DNA of 64,000 bases, from the NCBI RefSeq assembly GCF_023721795.1, contig NZ_JAMQYE010000001.1:3073671-3137670 (forward strand), in the 5' to 3' direction. The position numbers and the translations under genes are program-made. Origin of the DNA: Zeimonas sediminis (GTDB lineage: Bacteria > Pseudomonadota > Gammaproteobacteria > Burkholderiales > Burkholderiaceae_E). The first letter of the stretch is position 1. Every line of letters starts with the position of its first letter. Below the pieces are notes generated by a model, which was not told the origin of the DNA, did no database searches, and worked only from the letters and a program-made list of their open reading frames with translations. Below, one piece after another: positions 27,675-37,088 of this stretch.

Positions 27675-27754
27675 GTTCGGGCTCCGGTTCGATCCAGTTC
27701 GACGGTCCATTTCGATTCTCGGCGCAGTCCGTCGCCGGCGCTGGGCCGGCCTGC

Positions 27755-28534
27755 TCAGGATCCGCGGGTCAGCGTCACGCCGCCGTCGACGACCAGCGTC
27801 TCGCCGACCACGTAATCGCCGGCCCGCGAGGCCAGGTAGATCGCGGCGCCGGCCATGTCCTCGTCCTCGCCGACCCGGCGGGCGGGCACGCGCTTGGCGA
27901 CGTCGTCGGCGTGGTCGCGCGCCTCGCGGTTCATCTCCGAGCGGAAGGGCCCCGGCGCGATCGCCGACATCACGATGTTGTCCTGCGCGAGCCGCAGCGA
28001 CATCCGCTTGGTCAGGTGGATCAGGCCGGCCTTGCTGGCGGCGTACGAGTAGGTCTCCCAGGGGTTCACCGAGATGCCGTCGATCGAGGCGATGTTGATC
28101 ACCTTGGCCGGGCGGGACTTCGCCGCGGCGCGCAGCTGCGGCGCGAGCGCCTGGGTCAGGAAGAAGGGCGACTTCAGGTTCAGGTCGACCACCTTGTCCC
28201 AGCCGCTCTCGGGGAACTCGTCGAAGGGCGCGCCCCAGGCGGCGCCGGCGTTGTTGACCAGCACGTCGAGCGCGGGCTCGCGCTTCGCGATTTCGGCGGC
28301 CAGCGCCTTGGCGCCTTCGACCGTGGACACGTCGGCCGGGATCGACACGCACTCGCCGAGCTTCGACAGCTCGGCAGCGGTGGCGTCGCAGGCCTCGGCC
28401 TTGCGCGACGAGATGTACACGCGCTTCGCGCCGGCGGCCAGGAAGCCGGTCGCGATCATCTTGCCGATGCCGCGCGAGCCGCCGGTGACCAGCGCGACGC
28501 GGCCGGCGAGGGAGAAAAGTTCGTGGGTGTTCAT
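27755..28534 (-). CDS. Short-chain dehydrogenase/reductase
   Basis: A 259-aa classical SDR with the NAD(P)-binding motif TGGSRGIG at residues 18-25, NNAG at about 93, the catalytic Ser region (INIASIDG) and the YAASK catalytic pair. It ends with the usual VVGETLVVDGG. AAGGAGA precedes ATG 28534. It probably reduces a 3-keto or oxidises a hydroxy substrate, but the substrate cannot be predicted. It lies between the SIMPL gene and a toxin-antitoxin pair, and the gaps suggest it is a separate unit. Confidence 0.92.
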   Translation of the reverse strand: MNTHELFSLAGRVALVTGGSRGIGKMIATGFLAAGAKRVYISSRKAEACDATAAELSKLGECVSIPADVSTVEGAKALAAEIAKREPALDVLVNNAGAAWGAPFDEFPESGWDKVVDLNLKSPFFLTQALAPQLRAAAKSRPAKVINIASIDGISVNPWETYSYAASKAGLIHLTKRMSLRLAQDNIVMSAIAPGPFRSEMNREARDHADDVAKRVPARRVGEDEDMAGAAIYLASRAGDYVVGETLVVDGGVTLTRGS

Positions 28535-28591
28535 CGTGGTCTCCTTGGAGTCGTGGGATCGGAAAGCACCGTGCGGCGGTCGCGATGCGCG

Positions 28592-28852
28592 TCAGCCGCG
28601 ATAGACCTCCCGGCGATGGCCGACGCGAATCACCTCGACCACGATCCGCTCGTCGTCGATCGAGTAGACGATCCGGTAGATGCCTTGCCGGACGCGGAAG
28701 AGCTCTGTGCCGCCGAGCCCCTGGCAGCCAGGCGGGCGCGGGTCGTCGCGCAGCGCCTCGATCCGGTCGAGGATTCGCCGGACGTCGGCCGCCGGCACGC
28801 CTCGCAGGTCCTTGCTGACCGACGCCTTGAACCGCAGTTCAAAGCGTGCCAT
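28592..28852 (-). CDS. RelE/ParE-family toxin
   Basis: An 86-aa protein with the compact RelE/ParE fold: FELRFKASVSKDLRGVP, a central PPGCQGLGGTELFRVRQG strand pair and RIVYSIDDERIVVEVIRVGHRREVY. RelE relatives cleave ribosome-bound mRNA and ParE relatives poison gyrase; the VGHRREVY ending favours the RelE side. Its start overlaps the end of the antitoxin gene by 14 bp, the usual order of antitoxin first. Confidence 0.88.
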   Translation of the reverse strand: MARFELRFKASVSKDLRGVPAADVRRILDRIEALRDDPRPPGCQGLGGTELFRVRQGIYRIVYSIDDERIVVEVIRVGHRREVYRG

Positions 28853-29072
28853 CGGCCTTCAGTTTCTTCAGGAAGGCTTCGTAGGTGATCGTGGGCTCGG
28901 CCGCTCGGAGCTCGACGGCGGCCAGGTCCTCCTGGTCTTCGCGAAGCGATTCGCGCACCGCTTCGTTGACGAGTTCCGAGATCGAGCGGCCGGTGCTGGC
29001 CGCCTTCAGGCGGACGGCGCGATGCAGCTCCGAGTCGAGGTAGATCGTGGCCCGGGTGGTCGAGGTTTCCAT
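28839..29072 (-). CDS. Ribbon-helix-helix antitoxin
   Basis: A 77-aa protein with an N-terminal ribbon-helix-helix DNA-binding segment (RATIYLDSELHRAVRLKA, then SISELVNEAV). An acidic C-terminal tail (EDQEDLAAVELR, TYEAFLKKLK) should wrap the toxin. It should neutralise the toxin and autorepress the pair. The start is uncertain: ATG codons at 29072, 29078 and 29102 are all in frame, with no strong ribosome site. 29072 is chosen because the fold starts directly after it. Confidence 0.8.
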   Translation of the reverse strand: METSTTRATIYLDSELHRAVRLKAASTGRSISELVNEAVRESLREDQEDLAAVELRAAEPTITYEAFLKKLKADGTL

Positions 29073-29168
29073 CTGCATGGCCTGTCGGGTTCGATCGACC
29101 ATTTTCGGTCGGCGGCGCTTTGACGTCAAGTCGTCATGACGCCTTGCCGTCGAGCGCAGGGCCGGTCG

Positions 29169-30263
<1,095 letters not shown>

Positions 30264-30364
30264 TGGGAAAGGCTCCAGGCGGGCCGCGAGCCGGCGCGCG
30301 GTCGTGCTGCGCGCCGAGCGGCCGAAATCGTCGAAACCGCGATTGTCTCAGGTTCGCGCAATGT

Positions 30365-30675
30365 GCCGGGTCGCGGGGGCGGGGCGGGCGGACCGACCCG
30401 CGCCGTGTCGGGTTTGAAGAGCTCGTCGGGCGGCGGTCGCGGCTTCCCGCGCCGTGTGCAAGCCGAGCGCCACCGAAAGAAATTTCGCGGGACCCGCTCG
30501 CCGCGGGGCGAAGCCCCCTGCGAGGCGGGTGCGAAATTTCGAGGTGGGCGAGGGAAGCCCCGCCGAAGGCGGGGCCGCAGCACCCGGCGCGGGAAGCCGC
30601 GACCGCCGCCCGACGAGCCCGCCCCGGCAGGTCGAGGCGCGGCTCAGTCCGCCCGCCCCGCTCCCGCGACCCGGC
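30365..30675. repeat. About 311-bp nested imperfect palindrome (possible REP/MITE-like element)
   Basis: Three pairs of inverted arms share a common centre near 30515: outer arms 30366-30393 with 30647-30674 (28 bp, one mismatch), middle arms 30421-30454 with 30585-30618 (34 bp, perfect) and inner arms 30479-30488 with 30531-30540 (GAAATTTCGC, perfect). An extra hairpin (AGCCCCGCC-GAA-GGCGGGGC) lies in the right half near 30556-30574. The element fills the gap between ychF and the MaoC-Pta gene, and its right end contains the last ten or so codons and stop of that gene. It has no credible coding content. Confidence 0.85.
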
Positions 30676-32080
30676 TGGCCCCATGCGCGCGCCACCAGTC
30701 GTGCAGCTGCGCCAGCGCGCAAGACACCAGCCGCGACCGTGCGTCGTCCGCCCGGCTGGTCAGCATCACCGGCACCTGCGCGCCGAGCACCAGCCCCGCC
30801 GCCTCGGCATGCGCGAGGAACACCAGCTCCTTGGCCAGCATGTTCCCGGATTCGAGGTTCGGCACGATCAGCACCTGCGCGCGGCCGGCCACCAGCGAGG
30901 CGATGCCCTTGGTGCGCGCGGCCCGCAGGTCAACCGCGTTGTCCATCGCCAGCGGGCCGTCGACAAGGCCGCCGGTGATCTGGCCGCGCTCGGCCATCTT
31001 CGACAGCACCGCCGCGTCGATCGTCGAAGGGATCGCCGGCGTGACCGTCTCGACCGCCGACAGCACGCCGACCCGCGGCTCGGCCAGGCCGCAGGCGCGC
31101 GCCAGGTCGATCGCGTTCTGCACGATGTCGACCTTCTCCTCGAGGCCGGGGGCGATGTTGATCGCCGCGTCGGAAACGAACAGCGGGTCGGCCATGCCGG
31201 GCAAGTCCAGCACGTAGACGTGGCTGATCCGGCGGTTGGTCCGCAGGCCGCCGGTGCGGCGTACCACCGCGGAGAGCAGCGCGTCGGTGTGCAGGTGCCC
31301 CTTCATCAGCGCGCGCACCCGGCCCTCGTGGACCAGCGCCACCGCGCGGGCGGCGGCCTCGTCGTCGTGCGCGACGTCGATGATGTCCACGCCTTCGAGA
31401 TCGCGCCCAAGTCCAGCCGCGACTTCGCGGATCGCCGAAGCAGGGCCGACCAGCACTGGCGCGATCAGGCCGGCGTCGCGCGCCTGCAGCGCGCCCTCGA
31501 GCGAATCCGGATCGTCGGGACTCACGACCGCGGTCGGCAGCGCGGGCAGCCCCGCGCAGGCGGCGAGCAGCCGGTCGAAATGCTCGTGCCGGCGAACCAG
31601 CACGTCGGGCAGCTCGGCGTTCGCGATCTCGATCCGGCGTGCCGGCGCGAACACCTCGGCCTGCCCCTCGGCGATCGACTGCCCGCCGGAGGCGCCGCCC
31701 AGCCGTTCGATCCGGGTGTCGAGCAGCAGCAGCCGCGGCTCGCGCTTGTCGACCACGGTGACCGTGACCTGCAGCTCGTCGCCGACCCGCGCGCGATCGC
31801 GGAACACCAGGGTCTGGGCACGGTAGAGCGCGCCGGGGCCCGGCAGCCGCGTGCCGATCACGTTGCCGATCAGCGAGGCGAGCCACATCGACGGCGCGAC
31901 CGCGCCGGTGCCAGGGTCGCCGTCGGTGTCGAAGCGCGCTTCCAGGTCGGGCAGGTTGGCCGGGTTCAGGTTGCCCGACACGTTGGCGAAGACGTACAGG
32001 TCGGACTCGGTGCAGACGCGGCGGATGCTCGCGCTGTCGCCGATCGCGATCTCGTCGAACAGGCGGTTGGTCAGCTTCAT
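30644..32080 (-). CDS. Fused MaoC-like dehydratase / phosphate acetyl(butyryl)transferase
   Basis: A 478-aa two-domain protein. Residues about 1-150 are a MaoC-like hot-dog domain (FDEIAIGDSASIRRVCTESD, YVFANVSGNLNPAN). Residues about 170-470 are a phosphotransacetylase domain with VLVGPASAIREVAAGLG, MKGHLHTDALLSAVV, FVSDAAINIAPGLEEK and GQVPVMLTSRADDARSRLVSCALA-type endings. The same fusion is annotated elsewhere as bifunctional enoyl-CoA hydratase/phosphate acetyltransferase. It could interconvert acyl-CoA and acyl phosphate. No acetate kinase follows, unlike typical loci. The last codons fall in the palindromic element, so the final residues (GASRVAGAGRAD) may be foreign. Confidence 0.85.
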   Translation of the reverse strand: MKLTNRLFDEIAIGDSASIRRVCTESDLYVFANVSGNLNPANLPDLEARFDTDGDPGTGAVAPSMWLASLIGNVIGTRLPGPGALYRAQTLVFRDRARVGDELQVTVTVVDKREPRLLLLDTRIERLGGASGGQSIAEGQAEVFAPARRIEIANAELPDVLVRRHEHFDRLLAACAGLPALPTAVVSPDDPDSLEGALQARDAGLIAPVLVGPASAIREVAAGLGRDLEGVDIIDVAHDDEAAARAVALVHEGRVRALMKGHLHTDALLSAVVRRTGGLRTNRRISHVYVLDLPGMADPLFVSDAAINIAPGLEEKVDIVQNAIDLARACGLAEPRVGVLSAVETVTPAIPSTIDAAVLSKMAERGQITGGLVDGPLAMDNAVDLRAARTKGIASLVAGRAQVLIVPNLESGNMLAKELVFLAHAEAAGLVLGAQVPVMLTSRADDARSRLVSCALAQLHDWWRAHGASRVAGAGRAD

Positions 32081-32103
32081 GGCGGCAATGCTACGCTTTC
32101 CGG

Positions 32104-33069
32104 ATGCCCGCAAGCCTTGACGGAAAACTGGTCGTCGCGATCTCGTCGCGCGCTGTCTTCGACTTCGAGGAGGAGAACCGCGTCTTCGAGCGGGACGACG
32201 ACGCCGCGTACATGGCGCTGCAGCGCGAGCGGCTCGACCTGCCGGCGCAGCCCGGCGTGGCCTGGGCGCTCGTGCGCAAGCTGCTGCAGTTCGACCCGCC
32301 CGACCGGCTCGAGCGCGACCGACGGGTCGAGGTGGTGGTCGTCTCTCGCAACGATCCGGTCAGCGGGCTGCGGGTGTTCCGCTCGGCGGCCAGCGCCGGG
32401 CTTCGGCTCGAACGGGGCGTGTTCACCCGCGGGCGCGCGCCCTGGCGCTACCTGGCGCCGCTGAAGGCCAACCTGTTCCTGTCGGCCAACTCCGACGACG
32501 TGCGCGCCGCGCTGGCCGCGGGGATCCCGGCCGCGCGGGTGTTCCCGGAGTCGGTGAAGGCGTCCGAGTCGCATCCCGACGAGATCCGGATCGCCTTCGA
32601 CGGCGACGCGGTGCTGTTCTCCGACGAGTCCGAGCGCGTGTTCCAGGCAGGCGGGCTCGACGCCTTCCAGCGCCACGAGGCGGCGCACGCCGAGCTGCCG
32701 CTGCCGCCGGGTCCCTTCAAGCCGCTGCTCGAGGCGCTGCACAGGCTGCAGCGCGAGAGCGAGGTCGCGGACCCCGGCGTGGGCGCCGAGATGGCGGTGG
32801 TGGTGCCGATGCGCATTCGCACCGCGCTGGTCACCGCGCGCAGCGCGCCGGCGCACGAGCGCGCGATCCGCACACTGATGCACTGGGGCATCGAGGTCGA
32901 CGAGGCGCTGTTCCTCGGCGGGCTGGCCAAGGGCCCGTTCCTGAAGGAGTTCGAGCCCGACTTCTTCTTCGACGACCAGACCGGCCACTGCGAGTCGGCG
33001 GCGCAGGTGGCGCCCGCGGGGCACGTGCCGGCGGGCGTGGCGAACGAGGGCCGAGAAGGCCAAGGCTGA
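32104..33069 (+). CDS. 5'-nucleotidase (PF06189-like, cytosolic NT5C1 family)
   Basis: A 321-aa protein starting KLVVAISSRAVFDFEEENRVF, the characteristic opening of this HAD-like nucleotidase family. Further family segments are LERDRRVEVVVVSRNDPVSGLRVF, FLSANSDDVRAALAAGIPAA and RIAFDGDAVLFSDESERVFQ, with a late LGGLAKGPFLKEFEPDFFFDD carrying acidic metal ligands. It dephosphorylates nucleoside 5'-monophosphates in the cytoplasm. It is divergent from the MaoC-Pta gene with only 23 bp between starts. Confidence 0.85.
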   Translation: MPASLDGKLVVAISSRAVFDFEEENRVFERDDDAAYMALQRERLDLPAQPGVAWALVRKLLQFDPPDRLERDRRVEVVVVSRNDPVSGLRVFRSAASAGLRLERGVFTRGRAPWRYLAPLKANLFLSANSDDVRAALAAGIPAARVFPESVKASESHPDEIRIAFDGDAVLFSDESERVFQAGGLDAFQRHEAAHAELPLPPGPFKPLLEALHRLQRESEVADPGVGAEMAVVVPMRIRTALVTARSAPAHERAIRTLMHWGIEVDEALFLGGLAKGPFLKEFEPDFFFDDQTGHCESAAQVAPAGHVPAGVANEGREGQG

Positions 33070-33082
33070 AGCGTCGCGGACT

Positions 33083-33931
33083 TCAGTCCAGGCCGAAACC
33101 CTTCGCCCTCACGAACGCTCCCCAGTCCGCGCGCTGCGCAACCGAGTACTGCTTCGCCTTCTCGTCGGACCAGCGCGGGCCGACGGCCGGGACCGGGGCA
33201 GGCGGCGGCGCACTCGCAGGGCCCCCGCGCTGCGCGCGGGCCAGGGCCCAGCGCTCGTCGAACTCGTCGAGCAGCGCGTCGGTGTCCTCGTCGTCGAACC
33301 GGTCGATGTGGAAGCTCGCCTTCAGCGATAGCCGCGGGTTGACCGACAGCGCCGCCGCCGGGTAGCCGGCGCAAAGGCCAGCGACCGGAAATACGTGCTC
33401 GGGCAGTTCGAGGATCGCGGACAGCTCGGTAGCGCGGTCCCGCAGCACGCTGATCGGGCAGCAGGCCAGCCCCGCTGCCTCCGCGGCCCGGATGAAGTTC
33501 ATCAGCACCAGAGCCGCGTCCACCGCCGGGTTGAAGAAGGCGTCGAGGTGCTCGTTCACGAAGGGCTGGCCGCGCCGCGCGAAGATCCGCCGGAAGCGCC
33601 GGCCGTCGCCGCAGAACACCAGGAAGGCTGGCGCGCCGCGGACCCACGGCATCTGCGGCACGAGCGCCGCGATCGCATCGAGCCGGGCCGGGTCGCGCAC
33701 CTGGACGATGTCGGCCTGCTGCAGGTCGCTCTTGGACGGCGCGCTCAGCGCGCAGGCCGCCAGCAGCCGGACCAGGTCGTCGGGCACCGGACGATCGGCC
33801 CAGCGGCGGTGGGTGACGTGGGTCGCGATCCGGAGCAACTCGTCGAGTCCCGCGGTGGACGGGGGCACGTTGACGGTTTCGCCGAAGCGGCGGGCCAGCG
33901 CCCCAGCAACAGCGGATGCCGCGTCCGTCAT
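33083..33931 (-). CDS. Nitroreductase-family protein
   Basis: A 282-aa FMN-binding nitroreductase-like protein: RRWADRPVPDDLVRLLAACALSAPSKSDLQQADIV (N-terminal FMN site with the RRS/A-P-S-KS pattern), VDAALVLMNFIRAAEAAGLACCPISVL and FPVAGLCAGYPAA (C-terminal FMN-phosphate site). A non-family tail of about 50 residues, Pro/Ala-rich, extends the C-terminus. Substrate unknown; relatives reduce nitro groups, enones or flavins with NAD(P)H. Convergent with the 5'-nucleotidase 13 bp away. Confidence 0.83.
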   Translation of the reverse strand: MTDAASAVAGALARRFGETVNVPPSTAGLDELLRIATHVTHRRWADRPVPDDLVRLLAACALSAPSKSDLQQADIVQVRDPARLDAIAALVPQMPWVRGAPAFLVFCGDGRRFRRIFARRGQPFVNEHLDAFFNPAVDAALVLMNFIRAAEAAGLACCPISVLRDRATELSAILELPEHVFPVAGLCAGYPAAALSVNPRLSLKASFHIDRFDDEDTDALLDEFDERWALARAQRGGPASAPPPAPVPAVGPRWSDEKAKQYSVAQRADWGAFVRAKGFGLD

Positions 33932-33962
33932 CGCTGGCCCCGGAAATGCATGCGGCGCTGGC

Positions 33963-34961
33963 TCACTGCTTCTGCGCCCCGGAGAGCTCGAATGCCTTGG
34001 CCCACTTGTCGATTTCGCTCGTGATGCGCCGCGCGGTGCTCTCGGGGCTCGACTCGGCTATCGGCGTGATGCCGAGCTCGGTCAATCTCTTCTGGATGCC
34101 CGCCTCGCCGAGCACCGTGTTCACGGCGCGATTGAGCTTTTCCACGATCGGCTTCGGCGTTCCGGCGGGAGCCATCACGACGTTCCAGGTGCCTACCTCC
34201 AGGTTCGGAAGGCCCGCTTCGGCGAAGGTGGGGACGTCAGGCGCTGCGGCCAACCGGTTGACTCCCATCACCGCGATCGCTCGGAGCTTGCCCGCCTTCA
34301 GCAGGGGGGCTCCGGCTCCGATCGACGCCCCGGCGAACTGGACCTGTCCCGCGGCCAGATCTTGCAGGGCAGGTCCGGTTCCCTTGTAGGGGACGTGAAC
34401 CGCGTTCACTGCGGCGACGTTCTTGTAGAGCTCGATGCCGAGATGGCTCGTGCTTGCTCCAGCCGCGCCGTAGGAGAACTTGCCCGGGTTCGCCTTGAGC
34501 ATGGCCGTAAAGTCGCCGAGCTTCTCCGGCATGGACGGGTGAGTGAACAGCACGAGCGGCACGGAGCCGACGAAGGCGACCGGCTCGAAATCCTTCAGCG
34601 GGTGGTACGGCAGCGACTTGAAGACGGACATGTTCAGGGCATGTGTAGCCGCGGTGCCGAAAATCAGGGTGTAGCCATCGGGCGCGCTTCGCGCGACGAG
34701 TTCGCTGGCGACGATGCCGGTCGCGCCTGGCCTGTTCTCGACCACGACCGATTGGCCGAGCACCTCGCCAAGCCGTCCGGATATCGCCCGCGCGAAGATG
34801 TCGGTCTCGCCGCCCGGCGCGAAGGGGATGACCAGCCGGATCGGTCGGTTCGGGTAGTCGGCCTCGGCCGCGGCGGGCATCGCCATGGTGGCCGCAAGCG
34901 AGGCAGCAACGACGAGGAGTGCGCGGCGCGCAATCGCGAGACGGTGTTTCGTGGGTTGCAT
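33963..34961 (-). CDS. Bug/TctC-family periplasmic solute-binding protein (Bug-1)
   Basis: A 332-aa protein with a signal peptide (cleavage near AAAEA). It has the typical Bug motifs DYPNRPIRLVIPFAPGGETDIFAR, VVENRPGATGIVASE, SYGAAGASTSHL, VHVPYKGTGPALQDLAAGQVQ and DVPTFAEAGLP. Such proteins bind carboxylates or other small organics for tripartite tricarboxylate transporters or act as sensors. No TctA/TctB subunits are near. It probably belongs to the run of Bug and dioxygenase genes read from 39130 to 33963. Confidence 0.9.
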   Translation of the reverse strand: MQPTKHRLAIARRALLVVAASLAATMAMPAAAEADYPNRPIRLVIPFAPGGETDIFARAISGRLGEVLGQSVVVENRPGATGIVASELVARSAPDGYTLIFGTAATHALNMSVFKSLPYHPLKDFEPVAFVGSVPLVLFTHPSMPEKLGDFTAMLKANPGKFSYGAAGASTSHLGIELYKNVAAVNAVHVPYKGTGPALQDLAAGQVQFAGASIGAGAPLLKAGKLRAIAVMGVNRLAAAPDVPTFAEAGLPNLEVGTWNVVMAPAGTPKPIVEKLNRAVNTVLGEAGIQKRLTELGITPIAESSPESTARRITSEIDKWAKAFELSGAQKQ

Positions 34962-35001
34962 CTGGTCCTCCGGGTGTGGCGGCTATCGGGCGTTGCGGGC
35001 C

Positions 35002-36057
35002 TCAGTGGGCGAGTTCGGCGACGATCTCGTCGATGTCGAAGACGGGGGGGCGCGGGTTGCGCTGCCAGGCGATCATGTCCTCGTTCCGATCGGCGAAGGC
35101 CGGCGGCAGCGATGAAAAGCCAGGGGTTCGGAGCCAAAGGCGAAGCAGGTGCCTCTTGCGCTCCGGTTCGGGCCAGTCCTCGTAGTCGGCGCGCGAGTGC
35201 AGCGTCACGTAGTTGCAGATGAACTGCATGTCCCCAGGCTCGAATGCCATGTCCAGGTAGAACTCGGGGTCGTTGCAGAGGCTGTCCATCAGGTCGAGCG
35301 CCTCCACCTGGGCCGGAGTCAGGCGAGGCACCTCCGGAAAACGCTGCGCCGACTCGATGAAGGTCCGGTTGTAGCGGACGAACAGTCGCCCTTCGTGCCG
35401 AACGAAGCAGGGCGTCACGTACCAGGGCTTTTGCCCCGGGCTCTCTTCGCCCCTCCGGTCCACGCAGAAGGGCTCGTGCATGACCTGCCACAAGTCCGGG
35501 CGCCGCGCCAGGAACTCGTTGTGAATTGCCGTGGAGCTTACGATCCTGGATTGGCCTCCGGACTTGGCCTTCTGAAGGCAAAGCAGGCCCACGACGTCCG
35601 TCGAATCGTTGTGGAATGGCAGGTGCATGCGGGTCTGGTAGCCGCGTGCCTTCATGTCGGTCTTCCAGTCCGCGCCGAGGTCCCTGACGTGGCCCAGCAT
35701 GTCTCCCTGGGCGTTCTGCGCGAAGGCCGGACCGAGGTGGGCGCCGATTCCCCAGTAGACGAGCGCAGCGTCGGCCTTGGAGTAGCGATCGATGGGGAGA
35801 CCTCGCAGCAGCACGAAGCCGCGGCCGTCTTCGAGCTCGCTTCGAATCGCCGACAGTTTCGGGGCCAGGCGATCGAGCGGGAAATCGCCGCGGGATGTGC
35901 CGGGGATCCCGAGGCCGCGCTGCTTGGCGTGTCTCAGTGCCGCTTCCAGTTCCTCGACGTCTCCTTCATCGAGGCGAACCATCCAGTCATCTCGCAGCCG
36001 CATGTCCTCGCCTTTCCACGCGGACGGGCGCTGGCAGGCTCGTGGGTCCCTTTCCAT
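35002..36057 (-). CDS. TauD/TfdA-family Fe(II)/2-oxoglutarate dioxygenase (copy 1)
   Basis: A 351-aa protein with the jelly-roll dioxygenase features: the HxD metal pair in LPFHNDSTDVVGLLCL, the distal His in YVTLHSRADYEDWPE and the 2-oxoglutarate-binding Arg in KRHLLRLWL. It is clearly paralogous to the enzyme at 38054-39130. A strong ribosome site (GGAGGAGA) precedes ATG 36057; a second in-frame ATG at 36003 also has a purine-rich leader. It probably hydroxylates a small organic substrate imported with the adjoining Bug proteins. Substrate unknown. Confidence 0.87.
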   Translation of the reverse strand: MERDPRACQRPSAWKGEDMRLRDDWMVRLDEGDVEELEAALRHAKQRGLGIPGTSRGDFPLDRLAPKLSAIRSELEDGRGFVLLRGLPIDRYSKADAALVYWGIGAHLGPAFAQNAQGDMLGHVRDLGADWKTDMKARGYQTRMHLPFHNDSTDVVGLLCLQKAKSGGQSRIVSSTAIHNEFLARRPDLWQVMHEPFCVDRRGEESPGQKPWYVTPCFVRHEGRLFVRYNRTFIESAQRFPEVPRLTPAQVEALDLMDSLCNDPEFYLDMAFEPGDMQFICNYVTLHSRADYEDWPEPERKRHLLRLWLRTPGFSSLPPAFADRNEDMIAWQRNPRPPVFDIDEIVAELAH

Positions 36058-36107
36058 GTTGGTCTCCTCCGTATTGGGTGCTGCGTTCAGCGCTTCGGGC
36101 GCCGCGC

Positions 36108-37067
36108 CTATCGCTTCGACTTGCCCATCGCCTCGATGAACTTCGTGGCCCGCGCGACCTCGTCGTCGAGGAAGGCCTGGAAAGCGGGGGTGTCGAGATA
36201 GGCGAGTTCCGCTCCGAGGGCGGCGATGCGTGCCTGTATCCGGGGATCGGCGGCGGCTTCGCTCACCGCCCGGGCCAGCTTCTGGATGACCGGTTTCGGC
36301 GTGCCGGCGGGAGCGTGGAACCCGAACCAGCTCACCGATGTCGCCTCGGGGAATCCGGATTCGGACATCGTGGGTACATCGGGCAACAGCGGCGATCGCT
36401 GAGGACCCGTATTCCCGATGGCGACGAGCTGGCCGTCCTTGACCAGCCGAAGAACGACGTTCATCGGCGACACCGACATCGCGAGCGTTCCGCTGAGCAG
36501 GTCGGGGATGAAGCTGACGCCGCCCTTGTATGCGACACCCAGCAGCTCGATGCCGGCTGCCTTCGCGAAGCTCTCGCGTGCGACCGACTGCGAGGAGCCG
36601 AGGCCGGTGACCGGGGTCGTGAGGCCGGGCTTGCTCCTGGCCAGGACGATGAAGTCCTGAAGGGTGTTCACCTTCATCGCGGGCGAGACCACGATCAGGT
36701 TCGGGGACTGCACCATCCTCGCGATCGGCGTGAAGCTGCTGGCGCTCCAGTCGATGTTCCTCTCGGTGAGCGGGTTGAACACCGTCGCGGTCGAACTGGC
36801 GAGCAGCGTGTAGCCGTCGGGAGATGCCTTGGCGACCAGCGAGGGTCCGATGTTGGCATTCGCACCGGGGCGGTTCTGGATCACGATCGGCTGGCCGAGG
36901 GTCTGCGACATGTGCTCGGCGAACACCCTGCCGATCACGTCGACCGCTCCGCCGGGTCCATATGGGACGACGACCTGTATTGGCCGGCTGGGGTAGTCAG
37001 GCGGTGCGGCGGCGACGTTGGCCGCCAGACAGACGAGCATGACTGCCAGCGTTCGAAGAGCTTTCAT
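36108..37067 (-). CDS. Bug/TctC-family solute-binding protein (Bug-2)
   Basis: A 319-aa protein with a signal peptide (MKALRTLAVMLVCLAANVAA) and the Bug motifs YPSRPIQVVVPYGPGGAVDV, IVIQNRPGANANIGPSLVAK, VAYKGGVSFIPDLLSGTLAM and DVPTMSESGFPEATSVSW. It is a close paralogue of the next gene upstream (Bug-3) over its whole length, including a shared LAYLDTPAF ending. The two are separated by 21 bp. Local tandem duplication is inferred. Confidence 0.9.
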   Translation of the reverse strand: MKALRTLAVMLVCLAANVAAAPPDYPSRPIQVVVPYGPGGAVDVIGRVFAEHMSQTLGQPIVIQNRPGANANIGPSLVAKASPDGYTLLASSTATVFNPLTERNIDWSASSFTPIARMVQSPNLIVVSPAMKVNTLQDFIVLARSKPGLTTPVTGLGSSQSVARESFAKAAGIELLGVAYKGGVSFIPDLLSGTLAMSVSPMNVVLRLVKDGQLVAIGNTGPQRSPLLPDVPTMSESGFPEATSVSWFGFHAPAGTPKPVIQKLARAVSEAAADPRIQARIAALGAELAYLDTPAFQAFLDDEVARATKFIEAMGKSKR

Positions 37068-37088
37068 TCGAGTCTCCTGCGTTCCCGG

